Source: Cytophagaceae bacterium (GTDB lineage Bacteria > Bacteroidota > Bacteroidia > Cytophagales > Spirosomataceae). From it: a stretch of 53,543 nucleotides of DNA. The notes under the pieces are model-generated. The model searched no databases. It worked only from the letters and a program-made list of their open reading frames with translations, and had not been told where the DNA came from. The translations under genes and the position numbers were made by a program. Position 1 is the first letter of the stretch. Each line of letters starts with the position of its first letter. The DNA is taken from NCBI GenBank assembly GCA_947464595.1, contig CANHXO010000003.1:1-53543 (forward strand). Direction: 5' to 3'. Positions 1-8,703 of this stretch are shown here, piece by piece.

Positions 1-270
1 GAACCGTAGAAATGAAACAAATCTAACTGAACTCAAATCGAACAAAAAGGTCAAAAAATAATTGTATAGGTATTCTATTGGTTGATCTAATAGCATCAAA
101 TCAGGTCCTTCTAATTCGGTTTTAACACTGCCCTATCCTGTTTATGTAAGGTTTCTAATTGAATTAGACATTAAACTTAAATCTCTGAAACCTACCTTAT
201 TTCAAAACCATTTTTTATTAATTTAATGACCCTATGAGGGGGGGGGGGGTAGCAAATTTTACATCTTATA

Positions 271-1065
271 CTACAAGACAAATTGAACCTTACTCCATTT
301 TTCTGGCAAATGTGTATCGTAAACATCATGACTATTAAGCGCGGTCGCCGGGTGAGGTTGTATTTCTTTGCCATGGACCATCAACTTTTGAAATCGACCT
401 AAAAACATATTCCAAACATCCAGATTTTTGGGAGGTAGATTTCTACCGTTGGCCAATAGGCTTAAACTCGTCCAAGGAATTGCCATTTCAAGGCTCCAGC
501 CTTTATCTATATCTGAATGATCGTTTAGACTACCATCAATCTTGACTGCCGTTTGCAAACCCTCCATATCAAAGTTGGTAAACGCCCACCTCACCCCTCT
601 TGGATGTGTTCCTTTCCAAAAGGAAGCGCCGGTTCTGTCATAATCGCCACCAAACGTATATGCCTGTGACTGATGTACATCAAATGCTGGAATATCGAAT
701 TTTCCTCCTTTTTTGTAGGCATCTTTCCAAATAAAAAAAACTTCATAAAGGGTGTTTAATGCGTTGATTTCTAATTCATAATAGCAATCACCTCCGTCAA
801 TAAACAACTCCAGGTCATTCTCTAAGAAGATAATACTGTCTCTTTCGGTCAGTTGGGCTTCAACAAATGGTTCCTCAGCCAAAAAGGCAATATACAGATG
901 TGTGTCATTCCAAAGGATAGCCGTTTGCGTGTTATACATACCTGCTTCACCGGTTACCATATCCACAAAACGTTTACTCCAAGAGGCATTTTCCCAAACG
1001 TCTTTGCCTAGATCACCGTCAATTTTGATAGATGTATTTATCTTTTTTGCTTGATAATCAACCAT
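271..1065 (-). CDS. CBM9-like (carbohydrate-binding family 9-like) domain protein, no obvious signal peptide
   Basis: 264-aa ORF; N-terminal INTSIKIDGDLGKDVWENASWS followed by NDTHLYIAFLAEEP and LELFIDGGDCYYELEINALNT, typical of the CBM9-like fold. Confidence 0.8.
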   Translation of the reverse strand: MVDYQAKKINTSIKIDGDLGKDVWENASWSKRFVDMVTGEAGMYNTQTAILWNDTHLYIAFLAEEPFVEAQLTERDSIIFLENDLELFIDGGDCYYELEINALNTLYEVFFIWKDAYKKGGKFDIPAFDVHQSQAYTFGGDYDRTGASFWKGTHPRGVRWAFTNFDMEGLQTAVKIDGSLNDHSDIDKGWSLEMAIPWTSLSLLANGRNLPPKNLDVWNMFLGRFQKLMVHGKEIQPHPATALNSHDVYDTHLPEKWSKVQFVL

Positions 1066-1157
1066 TTTTATCCACTTTAATTATTTCTTAAATTATAACG
1101 TTTATTGTTTTGCAAATACACATTTCTGTAAATCTATGTTCAAAAACAATACGCAAT

Positions 1158-2078
1158 TTATTGTACCTCAGTAATTTTACCCCCCACAGCAAACATTTCT
1201 GTAACCGACAGATTTTGAGACAGGTGGTAGGCAAAAAAATTAAACGTTACAATGTTATGCAAAATCGAAAAATGCTCGTCGGCTTCGGGTTCTTCCACTG
1301 TTAAAACAAACGCTCCAAACTCCTTAATTTTTTCTGCAAGACTTAAACTTCTTTCGTAGGATTTACCTTTGGCAAGAATCTGAATCACGATGCTATTTTC
1401 TGCGGTTTCTTTGGGGCCATGATCATATTGTGCCATGGCCAAACCATGAAAATTAAGTTTCGTACTCTCGCTCATGATTAAGGCTGCTTCCATAGCTGTT
1501 GCTACATTGGGTCCGCTTCCTGTTATGTAGATGCCATGAATTTTCTTCGTTTGCAAAAGCTCATAAACCTCATCTGCGAGTTTTTTACCTTTGGCTTCAT
1601 AGGCGTCCATTTTATTGATTAATAAATCTACCGCAGCCCTTGGATCAAATCCAAAACCACGAAAAAGCACCAATAGCGTATTCATGAATGTTTTTGAGGA
1701 TGAGAAATGCTCTACGCCTGCCAACATGGGAATCGCATTTAAAACATTTTCACGATGGCTCAACTCATTTTCAAGGTAATTTGAAATGGCCATGTATTTT
1801 TCAAAAAGTGACGTGCACCAAAGAGCTTCGCTACTTTTTCCTGATTGTGACAGAATTACCGCCAAAGGTTTTTTCTTCTCAGAGGATAAATAATGATAAT
1901 ATTCTGAAGCAATTTCTGGCTGAATATCAACGCCCATATATTTGAAAGCCAATGGCGCAAAGTACGAAGACCCCATCCCTAAATAAGGCACATGTAAAGG
2001 TAGAGATGTAATAGGTGAGTCTAAAAGGGCTAAAGCTCTTTCAGGAATTTCTTTGATTTCTGCTAAAATGGGGTTCAT
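1158..2078 (-). CDS. SIS-domain sugar isomerase/deaminase-like protein (GlmS C-terminal/AgaS/FrlB-like)
   Basis: 306 aa with SIS motifs (AVILSQSGKSSEAL, GIYITGSGPNVATAMEAALIMSESTKL); ATGA overlap with the upstream transporter gene. Confidence 0.8.
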   Translation of the reverse strand: MNPILAEIKEIPERALALLDSPITSLPLHVPYLGMGSSYFAPLAFKYMGVDIQPEIASEYYHYLSSEKKKPLAVILSQSGKSSEALWCTSLFEKYMAISNYLENELSHRENVLNAIPMLAGVEHFSSSKTFMNTLLVLFRGFGFDPRAAVDLLINKMDAYEAKGKKLADEVYELLQTKKIHGIYITGSGPNVATAMEAALIMSESTKLNFHGLAMAQYDHGPKETAENSIVIQILAKGKSYERSLSLAEKIKEFGAFVLTVEEPEADEHFSILHNIVTFNFFAYHLSQNLSVTEMFAVGGKITEVQ

Positions 2079-2980
2079 GTTGATGCTAATTTTTTCTTTT
2101 CATAAGACAATGCCAAAGCCGCCACAATGGCGAGAGCAATGCCGATTAACTCAAGATATTTAATACTTTCTGACAAAAATAAAATGGCTAAAATTATAGT
2201 AAAAACAGGTTGAATCGCTCCGGCAATGGTGGTTACTTGGGATGCCTTCCCTTCGGCTTTATACGCAGCAAAACTACATAAAACACCTAAGCCATTTAAC
2301 ATCCCAGCAATAGAACCCAGAATAAATGTATTAGTAGAAAAATCAAAATTAACTTTACCCAATCCAATAAAAATCAACGTGATGAATACACTTGAAATTA
2401 TGAAGGCCGCATAAGCCCATTCGGCAGAAATATAATTGGTCGTTAATTTTTGAGCCGCACTAAAAATACCCCAGAAAAAAAGGGCTACTAATGAGAATAG
2501 CAACCAAGAGCTAAGTCCAATATTATTGATAAAGCTAGCGGGATCGTCAAATAACAGCGTTTGGCCCGACAACATAATAACGGCTGGAATTGCGATTAAA
2601 ATACCTATGCCATTTAACCAATTTAACTTTTCTTTAAAAATCAATAAGGCGATAATGATGGTTACTAAGGGATATAAATTAGTCAAAGGAATGACGATTG
2701 CCGCCAGTCCGCCACTCGAAAACGATTGGAAAACAGCCACGTTTCCGATTACAGCAAGTATCCCAGAAATAATCCCCCAAATAATTCCCTTACGAATAGG
2801 CTGTTCGTTCCTGATTTTTCCCATGACAAAAGGAATAGTGAACAACATCCCGACGGTAAATAAAACGTGGTTGGTATACGGATTTACATCTTCAGAAATC
2901 AGTTTAGCCACAATGCCCCAGACTCCCCAAAAAAGAGCCGCAGCAATTGAGTAATAAATCCACGCATTTTTTTTCATCAT
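2075..2980 (-). CDS. DMT-superfamily (EamA) transporter
   Basis: 301 aa, about 10 hydrophobic segments, EamA-like repeat (AALFWGVWGIVAKLI ... LFFWGIFSAAQKL). Confidence 0.85.
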   Translation of the reverse strand: MMKKNAWIYYSIAAALFWGVWGIVAKLISEDVNPYTNHVLFTVGMLFTIPFVMGKIRNEQPIRKGIIWGIISGILAVIGNVAVFQSFSSGGLAAIVIPLTNLYPLVTIIIALLIFKEKLNWLNGIGILIAIPAVIMLSGQTLLFDDPASFINNIGLSSWLLFSLVALFFWGIFSAAQKLTTNYISAEWAYAAFIISSVFITLIFIGLGKVNFDFSTNTFILGSIAGMLNGLGVLCSFAAYKAEGKASQVTTIAGAIQPVFTIILAILFLSESIKYLELIGIALAIVAALALSYEKKKLAST

Positions 2981-3894
2981 TAGACTATAAAAAGTGATGC
3001 ACTCCCTAAAATACCTGAATGCTCTTCGAGTTCCGAAAGTTCGATACTTGTTTTATATTTTTTATAAGGTCCTAAATAGGTGATTTCTTGTAAAATAGGC
3101 AAATAGTTTTTTAAACCTTTAGCGACGCCACCGCCTAAAATAATCCGATCTGGTGCATATAGGTTGATATAGTTTGAAATACCCATTTTGAGATAGGTTA
3201 AAAACGCATCCACAATTTGCTTCGCATCGGCATGGCCAGCGTAAGCAGCTTTGAAAATACTTTCAACAGTAAATGGGGAATTGGGATTTTTTTCTTGCCA
3301 ATGAAGTTTTTCGGCCGCCTTCAAAATACCTGTGGCAGAAACAAGAGATTCTAAACAACCTATTTTTCCGCAATAGCATGGATCGCCAGTCTGGCTGATG
3401 CTAATATGTCCTCCCATATGAGCAAAAGGTAATTGTTCATTTAATTTTTGATTGACTACAAAGCCAATCCCTAAACCTGTACCCAAGGTTAATACCAATA
3501 CCCTTTCAAAGCCTTTCCCTTTTCGGTAAAGCGCTTCTCCTAAAGCAACAAGGCGTGCATCATTGTCAATTTTACAGGGTAAATGATGTGTTTTTTCGAT
3601 GATTTCTTTGAGCGGATAGTCTTCCATAAAATCCATGAAACCATAGGTTGAATCCACCGTACCATCTTCAAAAACAAAACTTGAGACGCCGATTCCCACA
3701 CCCACAATTTAGCTGGCTTCCTTGGCTTTTAAGGTACGAATGGCCTCGCCAATCACTTGCTCAAAACGATTCGCATCTTTGGTTTCAGTAGGCACTACTT
3801 GCATTTCGAGAACTTGCCCAAGATCCAAATCCACCAAACCGATTTTGGTTCGAGTGCCTCCAATATCAATGCCGATGGCGAGTTTGCTTTTCAC
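2980..3894 (-). pseudogene. ROK-family sugar kinase interrupted by an in-frame TAA at 3709-3711 (two in-frame ORFs 3709-3894 and 2980-3705)
   Basis: First part holds MKSKLAIGIDIGGTRTKIGLVDL, second part holds VGVGIGVSSF...LTLGTGLGIGFVVN...HMGGHISISQTGDPCYCGKIGCLESL (ROK signature); same frame, separated by GCC AGC TAA ATT GTG. Confidence 0.8.
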
Positions 3895-4087
3895 ATTTAT
3901 TTTTTTACTTATTATTTAATCACTTTATCAATCGATAATACCTGATTGCTATTCGCGCTAAAGACTAAATATAACCCAAACGAAAGATGCCACAAAATTA
4001 CTCCATTAACTTGATTATTAAGTGGTTGTTTGATTATAGAAATACCAAGACAATCCAATTTGTAGCACCCTATTTAGCACCGGGCAT

Positions 4088-4115
4088 AAAAAAAGTCCCT
4101 GAAAATCAGAGACTT
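4088..4115 (-). terminator. Intrinsic terminator downstream of tRNA-Asp
   Basis: Stem AAGTC-x-CTGA/TCAG-x-GACTT followed by a T7 run on the minus strand. Confidence 0.75.
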
Positions 4116-4125
4116 AAATTTTTGT

Positions 4126-4202
4126 TGGCGGTCCGGACGGGACTCGAACCCGCGACCCCATGCGTGACAGGCATGTATTCTAACCAACTGAACTACCGGA
4201 CC
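4126..4202 (-). tRNA. tRNA-Asp (GTC)
   Basis: Reverse complement ggtccggtagttcagttggttagaatacatgcctGTCacgcatggggtcgcgggttcgagtcccgtccggaccgcca folds as a cloverleaf; acceptor GGTCCGG/CCGGACC, anticodon loop CTGTCAC, encoded CCA. Confidence 0.95.
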
Positions 4203-4276
4203 TTTTTAAATTGGTGGCACAAAATTAGGCATTTTCTGCTTTCAAACAATACCTTTATAGAAAATTTATTGAAATA

Positions 4277-4804
4277 ATGAGACTTCCTGAGGCTTACGAA
4301 TATCCAAAAACAACCTATTTCGCTGAATACCTGAACTTTGAGCCCGAAGATGCATTGGTAGATATCCTGAAAAGCCAACAATCTAGCCTGCTCGAAATCT
4401 GTCAGAACTTAAACAAAGGCCAAGAAAATTTCGCCTATGCACCTGGAAAATGGAGTATCCAACAATTAATAGGCCACATCATCGACACTGAACGGATTTT
4501 CAGCTATCGAGCACTCGCCATTTCCAGAGGCGAAAAGCAAATGCTCCCTGGATTTGACGAAAATGAATATTTAGTCGGAGCCCAATTCGAATCTCAGTCT
4601 TTTGCTGAAATACTGTCCCAATATCGCCACGTACGTCAAGCCACCATTAGCCTCATCGAATCTTTTAGTACAAACCAAGCGAACCAAATGGGCCATGTCA
4701 ATGGGAATTCAGTGAGTGTTCGCGCCCTATCTTGGATGATTGCTGGCCACGAAAAACACCATATTCAACTAATCAAGGAACGTTATTTAAGCCAAAATCC
4801 TTAA
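4277..4804 (+). CDS. DinB family protein
   Basis: 175 aa; APGKWSIQQLIGHIIDTERIFSYRAL and AGHEKHHIQLIKERYL (DinB-type histidine pattern). Confidence 0.85.
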   Translation: MRLPEAYEYPKTTYFAEYLNFEPEDALVDILKSQQSSLLEICQNLNKGQENFAYAPGKWSIQQLIGHIIDTERIFSYRALAISRGEKQMLPGFDENEYLVGAQFESQSFAEILSQYRHVRQATISLIESFSTNQANQMGHVNGNSVSVRALSWMIAGHEKHHIQLIKERYLSQNP

Positions 4805-4823
4805 ATTGCCACGTAATTAATAA

Positions 4824-5603
4824 ATGATGCAATTCTACAAATACCAAGGTACCGGAAATGACTTCATCGTAATCGATGACAGAAGGGAGCAATTCAACCT
4901 TAGCGCTGAAGAGATTGCGCATTTGTGTCACCGCAGATTTGGGATAGGCGCTGATGGGTTGATGCTCTTGCAACTTGCACCTGATTTTGATTTCAAAATG
5001 GTCTACTACAATGCTGACGGAACACTGGGAACGATGTGTGGAAATGGAGGCCGTTGCCTGGTCCGATTTGCAGCTGATTTACATATAGTCAAAGAAAAAG
5101 CGAATTTCATAGCCGTCGATGGCCCACATACTGCATGGGTTTACCCAGACAAAATATCCCTTCAAATGATGGATGTACCTGCGATAGACCAACATGCCGA
5201 TGATTATTTTACCAATACCGGATCTCCGCACTTTGTTCGGTTTGTCAAACAAGTTCAATTTTATGATGTAAAGAATGTGGGAGCTAGCATTCGGTATTCC
5301 GAGGCATACCAACCCATTCAAGGTACCAATGCCAATTTTGTCGAGAAATTGGACCCGCAAACCATATTTGTCAGAACCTATGAACGAGGAGTGGAAGATG
5401 AAACTTATTCCTGTGGAACTGGCGTTACCGCAGCGGCTTTAGTCGCTCATGTTTTCCAGGGAATGAATAGCCCGGTTCAAATAAAAACATTGGGCGGAGA
5501 ATTAGCTGTTTCGTTCGAAGGAAATTCACAAAATGGGTTTACGGAAATTTTCTTGACGGGCCCTGCCGTACAAGTTTTCAAAGGGGAATTTACATCTAAA
5601 TAA
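4824..5603 (+). CDS. dapF: Diaminopimelate epimerase
   Basis: MMQFYKYQGTGNDFIVIDDR; catalytic cysteine motifs MCGNGGRC and SCGTGVTAAA. Confidence 0.97.
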   Translation: MMQFYKYQGTGNDFIVIDDRREQFNLSAEEIAHLCHRRFGIGADGLMLLQLAPDFDFKMVYYNADGTLGTMCGNGGRCLVRFAADLHIVKEKANFIAVDGPHTAWVYPDKISLQMMDVPAIDQHADDYFTNTGSPHFVRFVKQVQFYDVKNVGASIRYSEAYQPIQGTNANFVEKLDPQTIFVRTYERGVEDETYSCGTGVTAAALVAHVFQGMNSPVQIKTLGGELAVSFEGNSQNGFTEIFLTGPAVQVFKGEFTSK

Positions 5604-5741
5604 AGTCAGCCAATTTCATTTTCCACGGTCAGCATACATTCCGAAATCAAGCATGCAAAAACCTGAGTTTAAAAGAAATACGATTTAATTTTCAGCCATT
5701 AAATTATAACACATTTGCGCCTTTTAAAACCAATTTAAAAT

Positions 5742-5749
5742 TATCTTTG
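5742..5749 (+). promoter_or_regulatory. Bacteroidota-type -7 element (TATCTTTG) upstream of the phosphosugar mutase gene
   Basis: Match to TAnnTTTG about 40 nt upstream of the ATG at 5788; TTTG at 5714-5717 is a possible -33. Confidence 0.45.
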
Positions 5750-5787
5750 CAAATTCAATTCAATCAAAATTTATCCCGGCTATTTCC

Positions 5788-7542
5788 ATGTCATCCAATT
5801 TCGACCTAACTACCCAAAAAAATATAGACCAATGGTTATCAGGGCCTTACGATGAAACCACTAAATCAACGTTACAGAAACTGATTGACACTAACGAGCT
5901 AACTACGTTAACCGATTCGTTTTACAAATCATTGGAATTTGGGACCGGAGGCATGCGAGGTGAAATGGGTGTGGGATCAAATCGAATGAATCGATACACG
6001 GTAGGTGCAGCCACCCAAGGTTTTGCTAATTACCTCAATAAATGCCTACCCAATCAAAAAATTAAAGTCGCCATTGCGCACGACTCCAGAAATAATTCAC
6101 CCGAATTTACCCAAATCTGTGCCGACATATTTTCTGCGAATGACATTGAAGTTTTTCTTTTTCCGGCGTTGAGGCCTACACCCCAACTATCCTTCACGGT
6201 CAGGGAATTAGGTTGCCAAGCGGGTTTAGTCATTACCGCATCGCATAACCCAAAAGAATACAATGGCTACAAAGCCTATTGGTCCGACGGGTCCCAAGTA
6301 GTCGCCCCACATGATAAAAATATCGTAGCCGAAGTAAACGCGATACAAAGCATAAACGAAATAAAATTTGACGGAAATCCCAGCCTCATTCATTTGTTAG
6401 ATGAAAAAATAGATGAAGCTTATTTAAAAACCATTTTGACCAATTGCCGTCAGCCCGACGTTATTAAACGCCAAAAAGATTTAAAAATAGTTTTTTCACC
6501 CATCCATGGAACCGGGATTACCTTAGTGCCACAAGCGCTTGCTTTATTGGGCTTTGAACAAGTTAACATCGTGGAAGAACAAGCCATTCCAAATGGCAAC
6601 TTCCCAACCGTTATTTATCCCAATCCCGAAGAAAAAGAGGCCATGACTTTGGCCTTAAATAAAGCAAAAGAAATAGACGCTGACCTAGTGATCGCCACCG
6701 ATCCTGATGCAGACCGTGTAGGTGCCGCAGTCAAAAGCCCATCGGGCGAATGGCAACTTTTGAACGGAAATCAAATGGCAAGTTTGATCCTCTATTATTT
6801 ATTAAAAGTAGATCAATCGGCAGGCCGACTCACCGGCAAAGAATTTGTGGCAAAAACCATTGTCACCACAGATCTTATCGATAAAATGTGTGCCAGCTAT
6901 GGCGTAACCTGCTACAATACCTTGACCGGATTTAAATACATAGCCCAAGTGATTCGGGAATTGGAAGGCAAAGAAAAGTTCATCGGTGGAGGGGAAGAAT
7001 CCTACGGATATTTAATCGGTGATGCGGTGCGCGACAAAGATGCCGTAGCCTCTTGTGCCATGATTGCCGAATTAACAGCCTTCGCAAAAGACCAAGGACT
7101 CTCCCTTTTCGACTTCCTTGCCGAAATGTACATGGAAAATAATTTCTATTACGAAGGTTTAATATCGCTGACTAAAAAAGGAAAAGCAGGAGCAGATGAA
7201 ATTAAACAAATGATGGAAAATCTCCGATCCAATGTTCCTGATACCGTAGCCGGCAGCAAGCCTGTTCGCGTGTTGGATTATGAGGGATTACAGTCCACCA
7301 ACTTACTTACGGGGGAAGTTTCGGCCATCCCAACGGGATTAGGAATCGAATCATCTAATGTCATCCAATTAATTTTAGCGGATGGATCCAAAGTATCGGC
7401 TAGGCCATCAGGTACAGAGCCTAAAATTAAGTTTTACGTTTCCGTCAATTCCGAGTTAAAATCAGCAGGTGATTTTGAGCCAACTTTTGAGCATTTGAAA
7501 AATAAAGTGGCTAGAATTCAGGAAGATTTAGGGCTTAATTAA
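5788..7542 (+). CDS. Phospho-sugar mutase (phosphoglucomutase/phosphomannomutase, PgcA-type)
   Basis: 584 aa; active-site TASHNPKEYNGYKAY, metal loop DPDADRVG, GGEESYGY, RPSGTEPKIKFY. Confidence 0.93.
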   Translation: MSSNFDLTTQKNIDQWLSGPYDETTKSTLQKLIDTNELTTLTDSFYKSLEFGTGGMRGEMGVGSNRMNRYTVGAATQGFANYLNKCLPNQKIKVAIAHDSRNNSPEFTQICADIFSANDIEVFLFPALRPTPQLSFTVRELGCQAGLVITASHNPKEYNGYKAYWSDGSQVVAPHDKNIVAEVNAIQSINEIKFDGNPSLIHLLDEKIDEAYLKTILTNCRQPDVIKRQKDLKIVFSPIHGTGITLVPQALALLGFEQVNIVEEQAIPNGNFPTVIYPNPEEKEAMTLALNKAKEIDADLVIATDPDADRVGAAVKSPSGEWQLLNGNQMASLILYYLLKVDQSAGRLTGKEFVAKTIVTTDLIDKMCASYGVTCYNTLTGFKYIAQVIRELEGKEKFIGGGEESYGYLIGDAVRDKDAVASCAMIAELTAFAKDQGLSLFDFLAEMYMENNFYYEGLISLTKKGKAGADEIKQMMENLRSNVPDTVAGSKPVRVLDYEGLQSTNLLTGEVSAIPTGLGIESSNVIQLILADGSKVSARPSGTEPKIKFYVSVNSELKSAGDFEPTFEHLKNKVARIQEDLGLN

Positions 7543-7546
7543 AATC

Positions 7547-8581
7547 CTACTTAAGCGTTTGCAATAAAACTTGATAGGCTGCTTTGCGGTTATAAGAATC
7601 GTCGAACAGCAGTGGATTCTCCTTAGGGCGTTTGAAATAACCTCTCAGCCAAGAATCTTTATCGCCTACATTCCAGAACGTGATGCCATATTGTTGGCCC
7701 CTAGGAATCGATTTAAACGCATTAAATAAAATCAAAAACTTATTTAACTGCTCATCCTTGGCCACATCATCATACACGAAATCCGGATTGTTTTTGGGAT
7801 TAACTGCAACATCTAATTCTGAAAAATGAATGCTTAAACCAGTGGCAACGGACTGATGAATCACCTCCAACAGCGCCTCATTTTTTGAACCAATATTTAC
7901 ATGCATTTGTAAACCCAATCCATGGATGGGAATTTTACGGTTTTTAAAATCTTGTACTAAATTTAAAATTGCTTGCATCTTTTTGGGCTTTCCATCCTGT
8001 CCATAATCATTGTAAAAAAGAAGAACATTCGGATCTGCCTCGTGTGCCCATATAAAACTTTTGGCGAGGTAATCGGGAATATGGTCTGACCAAATAGTGG
8101 GCCTCAAACTTCCATCATCCAAAAAAGACTCATTCACCACATCCCAACCTGCCACTTTGCCTTTATAATGTGAGACGACCGTTTGAATATGCGTTTTTAA
8201 CATATTTTCCCAAGCAGCCTGATCGCCTTGAAAATCCTTCATCCACTGCGGTACTTGATTGTGCCACACAAGCGTATGTCCATGAACACGCTGTTTCCTG
8301 TTCGTAGCAAATGCAACAATTTCATCCCCTAACACAAAATCAAATCGATCCGCTGCAGGATGAACATTCATCATCTTCATGTGATTTTCAGCCGTCACAC
8401 TTGAAAACTCAGAACCTGTGCGCTCCCGATAAGTAATGTTTTCGTCCAATAAACGAGGATTAACAGCAGCACCCAATGGGAAGGTCAAAACATCTTTTAA
8501 AAATAATTTGGGAGCAGACTGATTCTGACCGAAGAATACTTGGGTGAATCCAAGAAGGAAAAAAGTGTATAAAATTTTCAT
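7547..8581 (-). CDS. Secreted endo-1,4-beta-xylanase, GH10 family
   Basis: VHGHTLVWHNQVPQWM, GWDVVNESFLDDG (acid/base E), IHFSELDVAV (nucleophile E); likely start at MKILYTFFLLGF (8581), a signal peptide, rather than the ORF start at 8626. Confidence 0.92.
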   Translation of the reverse strand: MKILYTFFLLGFTQVFFGQNQSAPKLFLKDVLTFPLGAAVNPRLLDENITYRERTGSEFSSVTAENHMKMMNVHPAADRFDFVLGDEIVAFATNRKQRVHGHTLVWHNQVPQWMKDFQGDQAAWENMLKTHIQTVVSHYKGKVAGWDVVNESFLDDGSLRPTIWSDHIPDYLAKSFIWAHEADPNVLLFYNDYGQDGKPKKMQAILNLVQDFKNRKIPIHGLGLQMHVNIGSKNEALLEVIHQSVATGLSIHFSELDVAVNPKNNPDFVYDDVAKDEQLNKFLILFNAFKSIPRGQQYGITFWNVGDKDSWLRGYFKRPKENPLLFDDSYNRKAAYQVLLQTLK

Positions 8582-8703
8582 GAGTAAAGGTTTTTGCAAG
8601 ATAAAAAAAATACCCCAAAACCACACTCTTCGACTGCATGGCTTTAAATTTTTACAAAAATTACACTACCTTTAACGTAATTTTAAACTACTCCATTTAC
8701 TCA

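Noticed and set aside
192-374. 60-aa ORF reading through the poly-C/G tract
   Set aside because: Out of frame with and overlapping the CBM9-like gene; low-complexity proline run from the homopolymer.
2526-2954. 142-aa antisense ORF over the DMT transporter
   Set aside because: Mirror of a hydrophobic coding region, no domain, no start context.
3709-3711. Selenocysteine or programmed recoding at the ROK stop
   Set aside because: The codon is TAA, not TGA, and no recoding structure was recognised; mutation or sequencing error is simpler.
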